From NCBI GenBank assembly GCA_964244615.1, contig CAXTJP010000101.1, positions 1 through 9,064 on the forward strand: a DNA stretch of 9,064 bases, given 5' to 3'. Under the pieces are notes generated by a model. The model saw only the letters and a program-made list of their open reading frames with translations. It did not search any database and was not told the origin of the DNA. Both the position numbers and the translations under genes were made by a program. Numbering within the stretch: position 1 is the stretch's first letter; every line of letters begins with the position of its first letter. This document shows, in pieces, positions 8,781 to 9,064 of the stretch. The DNA comes from BOG-908 sp964244615 (lineage in GTDB: Bacteria; Pseudomonadota; Alphaproteobacteria; Acetobacterales; Acetobacteraceae).

Positions 8781-9064
8781 TCAGTTATACTTCCCCAATT
8801 CCAACCGCCCGATCTGGTTGCGATGCACTTCATCCGGCCCGTCCGCGAAGCGCAAGGTCCGCGCGCCCGCGTAATGCTTGGCCAAGTGGAAGTCCTGGCT
8901 GACGCCGCCGCCGCCGTGCACCTGCATCGCCCAGTCGATCACCTGGCACGCCATGCTGGGCGCCACCACCTTGATCATCGCGATCTCGGCGCGCGCGGCC
9001 TTGTTGCCGACCGTGTCCATCATGTGCGCCGCCTTCAGCGTCAGCAGGCGCGCCTGCTCGATCA
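8781..9064 (-). CDS. Acyl-CoA dehydrogenase, C-terminal part (5' end beyond the window)
   Basis: The visible 93 residues are the C-terminal helical domain of an acyl-CoA dehydrogenase, a flavoenzyme that oxidises acyl-CoA thioesters to enoyl-CoA. Recognisable are the IEQARLLTLKAAHMMD helix at the window edge, the segment QVHGGGGVSQDF that corresponds to the FAD-contacting Q(V/I)HGGxG(V/Y) motif, and the closing ARTLRFADGPDEVH followed by RNQIGRLEL. The ADGPDEVH ending resembles the ACAD10/ACAD11-like bacterial subgroup used for long-chain or unusual acyl-CoAs; substrate cannot be fixed from this fragment. The catalytic base lies outside the window or is not identifiable here. The stop at 8781 is followed by an AT-rich palindrome. 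The reading frame is open to the window edge, so there is no sign of truncation. Confidence 0.93.
   Translation of the reverse strand, partial: IEQARLLTLKAAHMMDTVGNKAARAEIAMIKVVAPSMACQVIDWAMQVHGGGGVSQDFHLAKHYAGARTLRFADGPDEVHRNQIGRLELGKYN

Noticed and set aside
7792..8874. 360-codon plus-strand frame
   Set aside because: Antisense to the protease-like gene, which has both DTG and DSG motifs in the opposite strand; the plus frame has no domain.

Overview
This is a GC-rich window with strongly G/C-biased third codon positions. The gene families (short-form NAD kinase, an HWE-type histidine kinase with a single-domain receiver, an OpgC-type acyltransferase, a YmdB-type phosphoesterase) point to an alphaproteobacterium. 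AT-rich palindromes of the type AAGTTTTTT-GGTTCTTTTTTTCAAAAAAGAACC between genes resemble sequences I associate with Acetobacteraceae, so Rhodospirillales/Acetobacteraceae is the best guess. That assignment is inference.

Layout. Bases 1-3264 form a minus-strand block. In transcription order it holds an OpgC-like membrane protein (3264-2131), a 56-residue ORF whose C-terminal half resembles the NepR anti-sigma fold (2020-1850), a nitrilase-superfamily amidase (1842-994), NAD kinase (930-112), and the start of a probable exported protein that overlaps the nadK stop and runs off the left edge. A 287-base divergent intergenic region (3265-3551) follows. Bases 3552-7711 form a plus-strand block. 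It begins with a 972-residue CheB-CheR-coiled coil-PAS-HWE histidine kinase, overlapped by 8 bases by a single-domain response regulator, and 25 bases later comes a YmdB-family metallophosphoesterase. A palindromic hairpin closes this block against a convergent minus-strand gene for a putative lipoprotein with two retropepsin-type aspartic protease lobes (8757-7750). The 5' end of that gene lies inside an inverted pair of the AT-rich palindromes. The right edge holds the C-terminus of an acyl-CoA dehydrogenase on the minus strand.

How the genes fit together. The kinase and receiver are almost certainly a translationally coupled signalling pair. HWE/HisKA_2 kinases and small receivers of this kind often feed the alphaproteobacterial general stress response, whose core is PhyR-NepR-EcfG. 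A NepR-like small protein about 1.5 kb away, across the divergent intergenic region, is therefore the most suggestive link in the window, but neither PhyR nor EcfG is present here. The remaining genes are metabolic or envelope functions (NADP synthesis, amidase repair, glucan or lipid acyl modification, cyclic-nucleotide-type phosphoesterase).
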